From the NCBI RefSeq assembly GCF_002021815.1, contig NZ_CP019952.1:1271001-1335000 (forward strand): a stretch of 64,000 nt of DNA, read 5' to 3'. This DNA comes from Pseudomonas parafulva. GTDB lineage: Bacteria > Pseudomonadota > Gammaproteobacteria > Pseudomonadales > Pseudomonadaceae. The notes under the pieces are model-generated. The model was not told the DNA's origin, made no database searches, and worked only from the letters and a program-made list of their open reading frames with translations. The translations under genes were made by a program, and so were the position numbers. Positions 54,649-64,000 of this stretch are shown here, piece by piece (positions within the stretch are counted from its first letter, which is position 1; every line of letters begins with the position of its first letter).

Positions 54649-56460
54649 ATGAGTTATCAATCCGACAACAATCTGCAAGCCGCCCTCAGAGCCTGCAAAA
54701 GCAGCTTCCTTTCGGTAGGGTTTTTCAGCTTCTTCGTCAACGCACTCATGCTGGTGCCTACCTTCTTCATGATTCAGGTCTCCGGCCGCGTGGTGCCGTC
54801 GAGTAGCACTTCAACGCTTCTTATGTTGACGTTGATCATGACCGTGCTGATCGTGACGATGGGTGCTTTGGAATGGGTCCGTTCCCGCATCATGGTGCGT
54901 ATCAGCAACCGCCTGGATATCATGCTAAGCCGAGATGTGTACCGCGCCAGCTTCAAGCGCGCACTTTCAAGCGGCGGAGGCGATGCCACAGCCCAGTCCC
55001 TAAGCGATCTCACCTCGCTGCGGCAATTCTTCACCGGGCCTGGCCTCTTCGCGTTTTTCGATGCGCCGTGGTTTCCGATCTACACCATCGTGATGTTCTT
55101 GTTTCATCCTTGGTTTGGCTGGATGACGCTGTTCTGTGGGGCGGTGCTTGCGGTGTTGGCATTCGTCAACCATCGCGTCACCGGCAGCGCACTTGCAGAG
55201 GCTAACAAGGAGAACGTCGCTTCGAACGTCGTGACCACCAAAACCCTGCGCAATGCCGAAGTCATCGAATCGATGGGCATGCTCGATACCCTGATGAATC
55301 GCTGGGCACGTCGTCAGCGCAACATCATGCTTTTGCAGTCCAATGCCAGTGACAAGGGCGGGGTGGTCAGCTCTACCTCCAAAACGTTCCGCATTTGGTC
55401 GCAGTCGATCATGTTAGCAATTGGGGGCTATTTGGTTGTGACCCACCAAGTCAACCCCGGTTTGCTGATGGCAGGCTCCCTATTGCTGGGCCGCGCGCTG
55501 TCGCCCATCGACCAGATGATCAGCAGCTGGAAAGGCTTCGTCGCCGCAAAGGTGCAATACGACCGCCTCAGCAAAGTCATGGATGATCTGAAAAACGAAC
55601 CTGAGCGCATGCCGCTTCCTGCTCCGGAAGGTCACATCCAGGTCGAAAACCTCATCGTGGCCCCGCCCGGCGCCAAGGCTCCGGTCATCCGCAGCATCAG
55701 CTTCGTAGCGCCCGCCGGCTCCATCGTCGGTATCGTCGGCCCAAGTGCGGCCGGTAAATCCACACTGGTGCGTGCCCTGATGGGCATCTGGCCCCCTCAG
55801 CACGGTGTAGTTCGCCTCGACGGCGCCGACATCGCCAGCTGGGATAAGCAGGCCTTGGGCCCTTACGTCGGCTACCTGCCGCAAGACATCGAGTTGTTCG
55901 AAGGGAGCATCAGCGAAAACATTGCCCGCTTCGACAAAGTCGACCCGGAGAAGGTGGTGGAAGCTGCCCAGATGGCCGGCGTGCACGAGATGATCCTCAT
56001 GCTGCCCGACGGTTACGACACGGTCATTGGCAGCGATGGCGTCAACCTGTCCGGTGGCCAGCGTCAGCGCATTGGCTTGGCCCGTGCCATTTATGGCAAC
56101 CCGCGCCTGATCGTGCTGGATGAGCCCAACTCTAATCTCGACGATGTTGGTGAGCGTGCCCTGGGCGTCGCCTTGCAGAAACTCAAGGAAACCGGTGCCA
56201 CGGTGTTCATCGTGTCCCACCGCCCCAACATCCTTACCCGCCTGGACCGTATCCTGGTCATGGCAGGGGGCACCATCTCGCTGTACGGCGAACGTGATCG
56301 CGTCATTGCCGAGCTGGCCGCCCAGCAGGCCAAGGCGCAGCAGCGGGTCGCTCAGCCCGCTGCTGCCCAGCCCCCAGCCGCCCCACCGGCTGCACCTAAC
56401 GCAGCGCCGCCTGCGGCCCCGGCAGCTTCGCCTGCCGCCACCACCAGCCCCGGCGTTTGA
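54649..56460 (+). CDS. Type I secretion ABC transporter (PrtD/HlyB type)
   Basis: 603 residues. The N-terminal half is a six-helix ABC membrane domain (FFSFFVNALMLVPTFFMIQV first); it lacks the C39 peptidase-like domain, as in PrtD/AprD-type exporters. The ATPase half has Walker A GPSAAGKSTLVRALMG near 364, signature NLSGGQRQRIGLARAIYG near 467 and Walker B LIVLDEPNSNLDDVGE. The last ~50 residues are an unusual Ala/Pro-rich tail. The start at 54649 gives the usual N-terminus. It powers export of the RTX protein encoded divergently. It is followed by the adaptor gene after 12 bases. Confidence 0.93.
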   Translation: MSYQSDNNLQAALRACKSSFLSVGFFSFFVNALMLVPTFFMIQVSGRVVPSSSTSTLLMLTLIMTVLIVTMGALEWVRSRIMVRISNRLDIMLSRDVYRASFKRALSSGGGDATAQSLSDLTSLRQFFTGPGLFAFFDAPWFPIYTIVMFLFHPWFGWMTLFCGAVLAVLAFVNHRVTGSALAEANKENVASNVVTTKTLRNAEVIESMGMLDTLMNRWARRQRNIMLLQSNASDKGGVVSSTSKTFRIWSQSIMLAIGGYLVVTHQVNPGLLMAGSLLLGRALSPIDQMISSWKGFVAAKVQYDRLSKVMDDLKNEPERMPLPAPEGHIQVENLIVAPPGAKAPVIRSISFVAPAGSIVGIVGPSAAGKSTLVRALMGIWPPQHGVVRLDGADIASWDKQALGPYVGYLPQDIELFEGSISENIARFDKVDPEKVVEAAQMAGVHEMILMLPDGYDTVIGSDGVNLSGGQRQRIGLARAIYGNPRLIVLDEPNSNLDDVGERALGVALQKLKETGATVFIVSHRPNILTRLDRILVMAGGTISLYGERDRVIAELAAQQAKAQQRVAQPAAAQPPAAPPAAPNAAPPAAPAASPAATTSPGV

Positions 56461-56472
56461 AAGGATTTGTAG

Positions 56473-57798
56473 ATGAGCAGTAAAGCGATTACCGAGTTCG
56501 ATCACAATTTCGACGACATGCCCACGTCCGACCGCGGCATTCGCCGCATTGGCCTGACTATTGTCTTCGTTACATTCGGCATTTTTGGCAGCTGGGCGGC
56601 CTTCGCTCCGCTTAGCAACGCCGTGCACGGTTCCGGTGTGGTCACCGTGCAGAACTACCGCAAGACCGTGCAGCACCTTGAGGGCGGCATCGTCAAGGAA
56701 CTGCTGGCCCGTGACGGCGACCTGGTCAAGAAGGGCGACCCGCTGATCGTGCTGGACGAGTCCCAGCTCAGCGCCGAATACGAGTCCACCCGTAACCAGC
56801 TGATCGTGGCGCGCTATAAAGAGGCACGCTTGCGGGCAGAGCGCGACGGCCTGAACGAAATCCCCCCGGTCAAGATGGACGGCACCGACTCTGTCCGTGC
56901 TCAGGAGGCCATGGCGGGTGAGTTGCAGGTGTTCAACGCGCGACGCAACTCGTTGCAGGGTGAGATTTCGGTCAACCGTGAGCGCATCCAGCAGATGAAG
57001 CAGCAGATCGCCGGCTTGAACGACATGATCGGGACCAAGAGCGGGCTTGAGAAGTCATACACCGGTGAAATCAAGCAGCTCAAGGAGTTGCTGGCCGAGG
57101 GCTTTGTGGACAACCAGCGCCTGCTCGAGCAGGAGCGCAAGCTGGACATGCTCAAGACCGAAGTGGCGGACCACCGCTCCAACATCACCAAGACCAATTT
57201 GCAGATCGGTGAGACCGAGTTGCAGATCGTGCAGCTGAAAAAGAAATTCGACTCTGACGTGGCAAACGAGCTTTCGGACGTTCAGGCCCAGGTCTTCGAC
57301 CTTCAGGAAAAAGAAGCAGCCCTGCGTGACCGCCTGTCGCGTGTGGTGATCCGCGCACCCGAAAGCGGCATGGTACTGGACATGAAAGTGCACACCATTG
57401 GCGGTGTGATCAGTGCGGCCACGCCAATCCTGGATATCGTGCCAGCCCAGTCGGAGCTGGTGGTGGAGGCCAAGGTGGCCACCCGGGACATCGACCGCCT
57501 GGAATTGGGTAAAACCGCAGACATCCGTTTCACCGCCTTCAACCAGGCCACCACGCCGGTCATCGAGGGCAAGCTGGTGCGCATTTCGGCGGACAGCCTG
57601 ACCGACGAGCGCAGCGGCGATACCTACTACCTGGTACGTGTGCAGGTGACTGAAGATGGCATGAAGAAGCTGGGTAACCGCAAACTGCACCCTGGCATGC
57701 CAGCCGAAGTACTAATCAACGCCGGCGACCGCACCATGCTGCAGTACCTGCTCAAACCGGCCCGCAACATGTTCGCCGAATCGCTGATCGAGGAATGA
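56473..57798 (+). CDS. Type I secretion membrane fusion protein (PrtE/HlyD type)
   Basis: 441 residues. One N-terminal transmembrane helix (IGLTIVFVTFGIFGSWAAFA), then the lipoyl/barrel-sandwich half-motif GVVTVQNYRKTVQHLEGGIV, a long alpha-helical hairpin around 95-285 and a C-terminal beta domain with RAPESGMVLDMKVHTIGGVI. It bridges the ABC transporter and the outer-membrane TolC-like channel. Typical family length. It overlaps the next gene by four bases. Confidence 0.93.
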   Translation: MSSKAITEFDHNFDDMPTSDRGIRRIGLTIVFVTFGIFGSWAAFAPLSNAVHGSGVVTVQNYRKTVQHLEGGIVKELLARDGDLVKKGDPLIVLDESQLSAEYESTRNQLIVARYKEARLRAERDGLNEIPPVKMDGTDSVRAQEAMAGELQVFNARRNSLQGEISVNRERIQQMKQQIAGLNDMIGTKSGLEKSYTGEIKQLKELLAEGFVDNQRLLEQERKLDMLKTEVADHRSNITKTNLQIGETELQIVQLKKKFDSDVANELSDVQAQVFDLQEKEAALRDRLSRVVIRAPESGMVLDMKVHTIGGVISAATPILDIVPAQSELVVEAKVATRDIDRLELGKTADIRFTAFNQATTPVIEGKLVRISADSLTDERSGDTYYLVRVQVTEDGMKKLGNRKLHPGMPAEVLINAGDRTMLQYLLKPARNMFAESLIEE

Positions 57799-57800
57799 TT

Positions 57801-59210
57801 GTGCTGCGTTTGCTACCTGGAATGCTGATGTGCATGGTCGCCTGCCAGGCGGTGGCCGTGGAAGGGAAGGGCGCGCCGGCTGAGGTGCCCAAGGCGGTGT
57901 CGGCGTCAACCTACACACTGGACTTGGCCGGCCTGTACCGTGAGGCCAGGCTGGAAGACCCTCGGGTGCTCGCCGCGTATGCCCGCGCCCGCTCGGCCGA
58001 AGCCCAGCAGCGTGAAGCCTTGGGTGGCTTGCTGCCGCAGGTGTCGGCCAACGCCAACACCAGCCGCGTGCTGCGCAAGAACGAGATCGACCGTGACATC
58101 TATAACAACGAAAGCTATTCGTTGAGCCTGACCCAGTACCTGTACAACAAGCCGGCCTGGGAGCGGTACCAGAAGTCCAAGAGCGTCAAGGACCAGAAGG
58201 GCCAGCAAGCCGAGGACACCCTGGCCGAGGCCACGGTAGACCTGGCCAAGCGCTACTTCGTGGCCCTGGCTGCCGACGACGAACTGGCGCTGGTGCAGGC
58301 CGAACGCCGCGCCACGCAAAAAAACCTGGACCGCGTCACCAGCATGTTCGACCGGCAGATGGCCAAGATCACTGACAAGCTGGACATGCAGGCGCGCGTC
58401 GACTTCCTGGCCGCCCAGGAAGTGGAAGCCCGCAACCAGGTGCAGGTCAGCCGTGAGGCGCTGGCCGAGATCGTAGGTCGGCCGATCACCGAGCCGCTGA
58501 GCCGGGTTCGTAACGATGTGGCGCTGCAGGCGCCTACCCGGCCTTTGCAGGAGTGGTTGACCCAGGCCGTGGAAACCAACCCGCAGCTCAAGGCCTCGCG
58601 CAGCGGTGCCGAGGCGGCTATGGCGGCCGTGCGTGAAGGCAAGGGCGAGCACTACCCGCAGCTGTCCCTGAGCCTGAGCGCTCAGCAGAGTGACCAGGGT
58701 TACGACAACACCCAGGCGCCGCGCAGCGACAGCTATGTGGCAAGCCTTGGGGTGAAGATCCCGATCTACAGCGGTGGCTCTACCTCGGCCCGGGTACGTG
58801 GGTTGTATGACGAGCAGTTGGCGGCCGAAGAACAGCTCGAAGGCATTCGCCGCCAGGTGGTGAAGGAAACCACCACCGCCTTCCTCACTGCCCAGGCTGC
58901 GGTTGAGAAGATCCGCGCCAACCGCAACGCCCTGTCCTCGGCCCAGCAGTCCAGCGTGGCTGCGCAGAAAGCGTTCAGTTACGGGGTGGTCAATGCGGTC
59001 GATGTACTGACCAGCGTGCAGAACGAGTTCAAGGCGCGTCGTGATTTGCTCAAGACCCAGTACGACTTCATCACCAATCTGTTCCTGCTCAATCGTTGGG
59101 CAGGTCAGCTCAACCAGGACAGCGTGGACAACGTGAATGTGTGGCTGAGCCCCGTGCCTGAGCCGACCTTGCCGGGCGGTGACGTAGCGCGGCTGGATGC
59201 GCGTCGCTGA
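57801..59210 (+). CDS. TolC-like outer-membrane channel of the type I system (PrtF type)
   Basis: About 469 residues. A signal peptide (MLRLLPGMLMCMVACQAVAV) is followed by the TolC repeat architecture: LDLAGLYREARLEDPRVLAA, then EALGGLLPQVSANANTSRVL, and in the second half SRSGAEAAMAAVREGKGEHY. The ATG at 57795 overlaps the previous stop, but the AGGA site lies too close to it; GTG at 57801 has better spacing and is used here. The gene completes a full ABC-adaptor-channel set. Confidence 0.92.
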   Translation: MLRLLPGMLMCMVACQAVAVEGKGAPAEVPKAVSASTYTLDLAGLYREARLEDPRVLAAYARARSAEAQQREALGGLLPQVSANANTSRVLRKNEIDRDIYNNESYSLSLTQYLYNKPAWERYQKSKSVKDQKGQQAEDTLAEATVDLAKRYFVALAADDELALVQAERRATQKNLDRVTSMFDRQMAKITDKLDMQARVDFLAAQEVEARNQVQVSREALAEIVGRPITEPLSRVRNDVALQAPTRPLQEWLTQAVETNPQLKASRSGAEAAMAAVREGKGEHYPQLSLSLSAQQSDQGYDNTQAPRSDSYVASLGVKIPIYSGGSTSARVRGLYDEQLAAEEQLEGIRRQVVKETTTAFLTAQAAVEKIRANRNALSSAQQSSVAAQKAFSYGVVNAVDVLTSVQNEFKARRDLLKTQYDFITNLFLLNRWAGQLNQDSVDNVNVWLSPVPEPTLPGGDVARLDARR

Positions 59211-59239
59211 TTGGACGTGTGGGGTGTAGGGCGGTTGAA

Positions 59240-59261
59240 AGGCGTCGCTTGGCAGACGCCT
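59240..59261 (+). terminator. Hairpin after the type I secretion operon
   Basis: AGGCGTC / GACGCCT with an eight-base loop, a perfect 7-pair stem 29 bases beyond the stop codon. The sequence after it (GATACTATTCC) is only weakly T-rich. Confidence 0.5.
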
Positions 59262-59287
59262 GATACTATTCCTAAGAGCCTTACGCG

Positions 59288-59333
59288 CTCCCACACGGGC
59301 TTGAGCCAGCCTCCCACACGGGCTATGGCCAGC
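59288..59333. repeat. Imperfect 23-base tandem repeat upstream of gmd
   Basis: Two adjacent 23-base units that begin CTCCCACACGGGCT and end CCAGC, identical at 20 of 23 positions. Non-coding; meaning unknown. Confidence 0.7.
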
Positions 59334-59559
59334 CTTCAGAACTCAGCCAAAATCAGACCATTCCTACAGGCCAATCACTGGCCATTCTCCCCCCTGGAAC
59401 TTATTCTCCCGCGCCGGTTCCTAACCCCCTCAATAAGGCCTGACCGGCAGCTGGCCGCGCGCCAGTACTTTGTGAGTCGAGTACTCCCCCCGACCTATGT
59501 ATACTGCCGCATGCAAGCGAGTACGCGCGGCTCGGAGCTGCCGCGTCAAGCCCCAATAA

Positions 59560-60632
<1,073 letters not shown>

Positions 60633-60633
<1 letters not shown>

Positions 60634-61529
60634 TGCAAATGGCCAGCAAACGCGCACTCGTCACCGGGATCCATGGTTTCACAGGTCGCTACATGGCGGC
60701 CGAATTGCGGGCCAATGGTTATGAAGTGATCGGTACCGGGAGCCAGCCCTCGGCGGCGCCCGACTACCACCAGGTCGATCTGGCCGATGGGCCGGGCCTG
60801 CGTGCGTTGCTGGCCGAACTGCAGCCGGATGTGATCGTGCATCTGGCTGCCATTGCGTTTGTCGGGCACGGCGCTGCCGATGCCTTCTATCAGGTCAACC
60901 TGATCGGCACGCGCAACCTGCTCGAAGCCATTGCGGCCTGCGGCAAGGCGCCCGAGTGCGTGCTCATTGCCAGCAGTGCCAATGTCTACGGCAATGTTTC
61001 CGAAGGGATGCTGGACGAGCACACCCCGCCCGCACCGGCCAACGACTACGCCGTCAGCAAGCTGGCGATGGAGTACATGGCAAGGCTGTGGTGCGACCGG
61101 CTGCCGATCGTCATTACGCGTCCGTTCAACTACACAGGTGTTGGGCAGGCCGAGAACTTCCTGCTGCCCAAGATCGTTTCGCACTTCCAGCGCAAGGCCC
61201 CTGCCATCGAGCTGGGCAACCTGGATGTGTGGCGTGACTTCAGCGACGTGCGCGCCGTGGTGCGCGCCTACCGCGGCCTGATCGAGGCGCGGGCAGTGGG
61301 CCAGACCGTGAACGTGAGTTCCGGCATTACCCATTCGCTGCGCGAAGTTATTGCCAAGTGCTCGGCCATCACCGGGCACACGCTTGAGGTGCAGGTAAAC
61401 CATGCGTTCGTGCGCGCCAACGAGGTCAAGACCTTGTGCGGCGACAACGCCCGCCTGCGGGCGCTGGTGCCCGGTTGGCACACGCCTGACCTGGATGAAA
61501 CGCTGGGTTGGATGCTCGCCGCTCAATGA
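60633..61529 (+). CDS. rmd: GDP-6-deoxy-4-keto-mannose reductase (GDP-D-rhamnose forming)
   Basis: 298 residues, extended SDR. VTGIHGFTGRYMAAELRANG is the cofactor site, IASSANVYGNVSEGMLDEHT and PANDYAVSKLAMEYMARLW contain the catalytic residues, and ITRPFNYTGVGQAENFLLPK is typical of Rmd. With Gmd it makes GDP-D-rhamnose, the precursor of common-polysaccharide-type D-rhamnan in P. aeruginosa. An ATG two codons downstream is an alternative start. Confidence 0.92.
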
Positions 61530-62668
61530 AGGTCATTCTTTCCGTCGAATCGGTCCGCTTTCCACTGACCGGTATCGGGCGTTACACCTACGAGCTGGCC
61601 TCGCGGCTGCAGCAGTGCGATGACATCGACGACCTGCGGCTGTTTGCCGGGCGCAGCTTCGTGCCGGAGCTCCTCAAGCCTGCAGACCAGTCCGATGCCG
61701 TGCATGGGCTCAAGCGCTTCGTCCAGAAAAACGCCTTGGCTGTCGAAGCCTACCGGCGCCTGATGCCGTTTCTGCGTAAGCGTGCACTGCGTGGGCATGA
61801 TGACTTCATCTACCACAGCACCAACTTTTACCTGCCGCCCTTCGCAGGCCGGAGCGTCGCCACGTTCCACGACTTGTCGCCGTTCACCTGGGCTCATTGC
61901 CACACCCCGCAGATCGCCCGGTACTTGCAAAAGGAGCTCATGCTGACGCTTGAGCGGGCCGATGCGCTGATCACGGTGTCCCATTACATTCGCCAGGAGC
62001 TGGCGGATTACTTCAACTGGCCGTTGGACCGCATTCATGCGGTTCCCCTGGCCAGCTCGCCGCAGTTTCACCCCCGCAGCCCGCAGGCGCTCACACAAAC
62101 GCTGGCGCGTCATGGTCTGGAACCTGGCGGCTACAGCCTGTTCGTGGGCACCATCGAGCCGCGCAAGAACATCGAGAACCTGCTCGACGCTTATGGTCGC
62201 CTACCGCTTGCCCTGCGCCAACGCTGGCCGCTGATCCTCACCGGCTACCAAGGCTGGCGCAGCGAGGCCATCCACGCCCGCATCGCCCAGGCGCAGCAGC
62301 AGGGCTGGGCCCGCTACCTGGGCTTCGCCCCCAGCGAAGACTTGCCGTTGCTGTTCGCCGGCGCCCGCCTGTTCACCTTCCCGTCGCACTACGAAGGCTT
62401 TGGCCTGCCCGTGCTCGAAGCCATGAGCTCCGGCGTGCCGGTGGTGTGCTCCAACAGCTCTTCGCTGCCGGAAGTCGCTGGCAATGCAGCGCTCATGTGC
62501 GCGCCCGACGACGTCGATGGCCTGACCGCACTGCTGCAACGCGGCCTGGAAGACGAAGCCTGGCGCGCCACGGCCATCGCCCAGGGCTTGCAGCATGCCG
62601 GTGGTTTCTCGTGGGAGCGGTGTGCCCAAGGCACCCTTAAGGTGTATCAAGCGGTCAAGCAACGATGA
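61526..62668 (+). CDS. GT4 glycosyltransferase, WbpY-like
   Basis: 380 residues, GT-B fold. FPLTGIGRYTYELASRLQ at the N-terminus, VGTIEPRKNIENLLDAYGRL near 210 and the EX7E region HYEGFGLPVLEAMSSGVPVV near 290. It overlaps rmd and the next glycosyltransferase by four bases each (ATGA). Together with the following gene it resembles the WbpY/WbpZ pair that builds the D-rhamnose chain in P. aeruginosa; the assignment rests on gene order and general similarity. Confidence 0.88.
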   Translation: MKVILSVESVRFPLTGIGRYTYELASRLQQCDDIDDLRLFAGRSFVPELLKPADQSDAVHGLKRFVQKNALAVEAYRRLMPFLRKRALRGHDDFIYHSTNFYLPPFAGRSVATFHDLSPFTWAHCHTPQIARYLQKELMLTLERADALITVSHYIRQELADYFNWPLDRIHAVPLASSPQFHPRSPQALTQTLARHGLEPGGYSLFVGTIEPRKNIENLLDAYGRLPLALRQRWPLILTGYQGWRSEAIHARIAQAQQQGWARYLGFAPSEDLPLLFAGARLFTFPSHYEGFGLPVLEAMSSGVPVVCSNSSSLPEVAGNAALMCAPDDVDGLTALLQRGLEDEAWRATAIAQGLQHAGGFSWERCAQGTLKVYQAVKQR

Positions 62669-63774
62669 TCAAGGTCCTGCATTTTTTCAAAACCTATTAC
62701 CCCGATTCCATGGGCGGTATCGAGCAGGTGATTTTCCAGATCGCCGAAGGCACCCAGGCCCACGGTATCGAGCCCGAGGTGCTGTACCTGAGCTCACGCG
62801 GCGCTGCCCGCAACGAGCCGGTGGCCAACCACCTCACGCACCGCGCCAAGCTCGACCTGCATGTCGCCTCCACCGGCTTTTCGCTGTCGGCGTTCAAGGA
62901 CTTTGCCGAACTGGCCCGCAAGGCCGATATCGTGCATTTCCACTTTCCCTGGCCGTACATGGACCTGGTGCACTTCGCTACCCGGCTGAACAAGCCGACC
63001 GTAGTCAGCTACCACTCCGACATCGTCAAGCAGAAGTGGCTGCTCAAGCTGTACCAGCCGCTGATGAACCGCTTTTTCTCCAGCGTCGACCGGGTTGTGG
63101 CGTCCTCGCCCAACTATGCGGCGCACAGCCCGGTATTGACCCAGTTCAAGGACAAGGTGTCGATCATCCCGTATGGTCTGGACCGGTCCACGTACCCAAA
63201 GGCCAGTGCCGAAAAGCTGGCGTACTGGCGGCAACGGTTAGGCGAACGGTTCTTCCTGTTCGTCGGGGCGCTGCGTTATTACAAGGGGCTGGACTACCTG
63301 CTGGAGGCCGCACGCATCAGCGGCTTGCCCGTGGTCATCATGGGTGGGGGTTTTCTGGAGCAGCAGCTGCGCCAGCAGGCCAGCGACGCGGGACTGAGCC
63401 AGGTGCAGTTCCTGGGTGGCTTGCCAGACGAAGACAAGGTGGCGCTGCTGGAACTGTGCTATGCCTTTACCTTCCCGTCGCACCTGCGCTCGGAGTCCTT
63501 CGGCATCTCGCTGCTGGAAGCGGCCATGTACGGCAAGCCGCTGATCTCCTGCGAAATGGGCTCCGGCACCACCTTCATCAACCTGGCCGACCAGACCGGG
63601 CTGGTGGTACCGCCGCGCGACGCACCGGCACTGGCCCAGGCCATGCAGCGGCTGTGGGACGACCCGGCCCAGGCCCAGGCCATGGGTGCCGCCGCCCAGC
63701 AGCGCTTCGAGCATGTCTTTACCGCATCGGCCATGGCCAATGCCTACGCCGAGCTTTATCGCGGCCTCTTGTAG
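62665..63774 (+). CDS. GT4 glycosyltransferase, WbpZ-like
   Basis: 369 residues, GT-B fold. MIKVLHFFKTYYPDSMGGIE, then HFHFPWPYMDLVHFATRLNK, IIPYGLDRSTYPKA and FLFVGALRYYKGLDYLLEAA, with SESFGISLLEAAMYGKPLI as the donor site. It probably adds the first D-rhamnose or mannose residues to the lipid-linked primer. It is last in the coupled set gmd-rmd-GT4-GT4. Confidence 0.88.
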   Translation: MIKVLHFFKTYYPDSMGGIEQVIFQIAEGTQAHGIEPEVLYLSSRGAARNEPVANHLTHRAKLDLHVASTGFSLSAFKDFAELARKADIVHFHFPWPYMDLVHFATRLNKPTVVSYHSDIVKQKWLLKLYQPLMNRFFSSVDRVVASSPNYAAHSPVLTQFKDKVSIIPYGLDRSTYPKASAEKLAYWRQRLGERFFLFVGALRYYKGLDYLLEAARISGLPVVIMGGGFLEQQLRQQASDAGLSQVQFLGGLPDEDKVALLELCYAFTFPSHLRSESFGISLLEAAMYGKPLISCEMGSGTTFINLADQTGLVVPPRDAPALAQAMQRLWDDPAQAQAMGAAAQQRFEHVFTASAMANAYAELYRGLL

Positions 63775-63849
63775 CCCGGTCAGTCAGGCACAACGAGGGC
63801 GAAGATCGCCGCATGCCGGCCCTGCCGGCGTGAACCGAGAACGGATTTC

Positions 63850-64000
63850 ATGGAACGACGCACGCTATTGATCACTGGAGCCTCGGGCTTTGTCGGCAGC
63901 GCCCTGTGCCAGCGCTTGGCGACGGTCGAAGGCCTTACGCCGCGCGCCGCCTTGCGCCGCGGCAGCCCATTGCCTTTGGCGGGCATTGACGCGGTCACCG
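63850..64000 (+). CDS. NAD-dependent sugar-nucleotide epimerase/dehydratase (partial, cut by window end)
   Basis: Only 50 codons visible: LLITGASGFVGSALCQRLAT is a Rossmann NAD(P)-binding motif of the extended SDR family. In related Pseudomonas clusters a UDP-N-acetylhexosamine epimerase and the WbpL-type initiating transferase lie at this position, so this may belong to primer synthesis. The specific reaction cannot be decided from the visible part. It begins 75 bases after the previous gene. Confidence 0.75.
   Translation, partial: MERRTLLITGASGFVGSALCQRLATVEGLTPRAALRRGSPLPLAGIDAVT

Noticed and set aside
57906..59294. 462-codon minus-strand frame opposite the TolC-like gene
   Set aside because: Shadow frame; the plus-strand protein has a signal peptide and TolC repeats.

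Overview
The window looks like chromosome of a fluorescent Pseudomonas close to P. putida. The coding style is GC-rich. Several proteins (XenA, MoaB, IhfB, malate:quinone oxidoreductase, RmlBDAC, Gmd/Rmd) read as Pseudomonas forms. The order ihfB - LapA-domain gene - mannose-nucleotide genes - wzm/wzt - rml genes - gmd/rmd resembles, from memory, the O-polysaccharide region of P. putida strains. I ran no database search; family names rest on motifs and recall.

Layout. (1) 1-6.6 kb holds metabolic genes: a cut 2OG-Fe dioxygenase gene with a divergent LysR gene, mqo, an arsR/xenA divergent pair around a perfect palindrome, and a LysR/moaB divergent pair. (2) 6.7-11.4 kb is one 1559-residue protein resembling the large dermonecrotic-toxin-like (DUF6543) proteins of Pseudomonas. 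It sits directly upstream of ihfB, where rpsA is normally found. (3) 11.7-13.8 kb has ihfB, a LapA-domain membrane protein and a beta-CASP metallo-beta-lactamase-fold protein. (4) 14.0-27.8 kb is an ABC-transporter-dependent O-polysaccharide block: an O-acyltransferase, GDP-mannose synthesis (manC, manB), Wzm/Wzt, a WbdD-like methyltransferase-kinase with a coiled coil, and a three-domain GT4 glycosyltransferase. (5) 27.8-33.4 kb has a Tat-exported phosphoesterase, two small orphan genes and rfbBDAC for dTDP-L-rhamnose. (6) 33.4-39.6 kb is an AT-rich patch. It holds a GT2-like protein, an alpha/beta-hydrolase-like protein that appears to share a C-terminal module with it, a secreted unknown, and about 1.4 kb with no convincing gene.

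(7) 39.6-59.2 kb is the most unusual part. A minus-strand series of seven tightly packed genes starts with a protein of unknown function and a secreted-type RTX/DUF4214 repeat protein. It passes a strong terminator hairpin and continues through two large GT2 proteins, a rhamnan-synthesis-F/glycerophosphotransferase fusion, a TagD-like cytidylyltransferase and a TPR/glycerophosphotransferase/GT4 fusion. Divergent to it is a complete type I secretion system (ABC protein, membrane fusion protein, TolC-like protein). (8) 59.6-64.0 kb has gmd, rmd, two GT4 enzymes and the start of a sugar-nucleotide epimerase, resembling the GDP-D-rhamnose common-polysaccharide genes of P. aeruginosa.

How the parts fit. 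ManC/ManB supply GDP-mannose, Gmd/Rmd convert it to GDP-D-rhamnose, and the GT4 enzymes build a D-mannose or D-rhamnose chain. The WbdD-like protein probably caps it, and Wzt recognises the capped chain and exports it with Wzm. RfbBDAC supplies dTDP-L-rhamnose, perhaps for the second glycan machine in 39.6-51.7 kb, which also seems able to make and use CDP-glycerol. My leading hypothesis is that this second module decorates either the cell-surface glycan or the co-encoded type-I-secreted repeat protein with rhamnose and glycerol phosphate. The arrangement recalls the Caulobacter S-layer locus, where an RTX protein, its type I exporter and LPS genes lie together.
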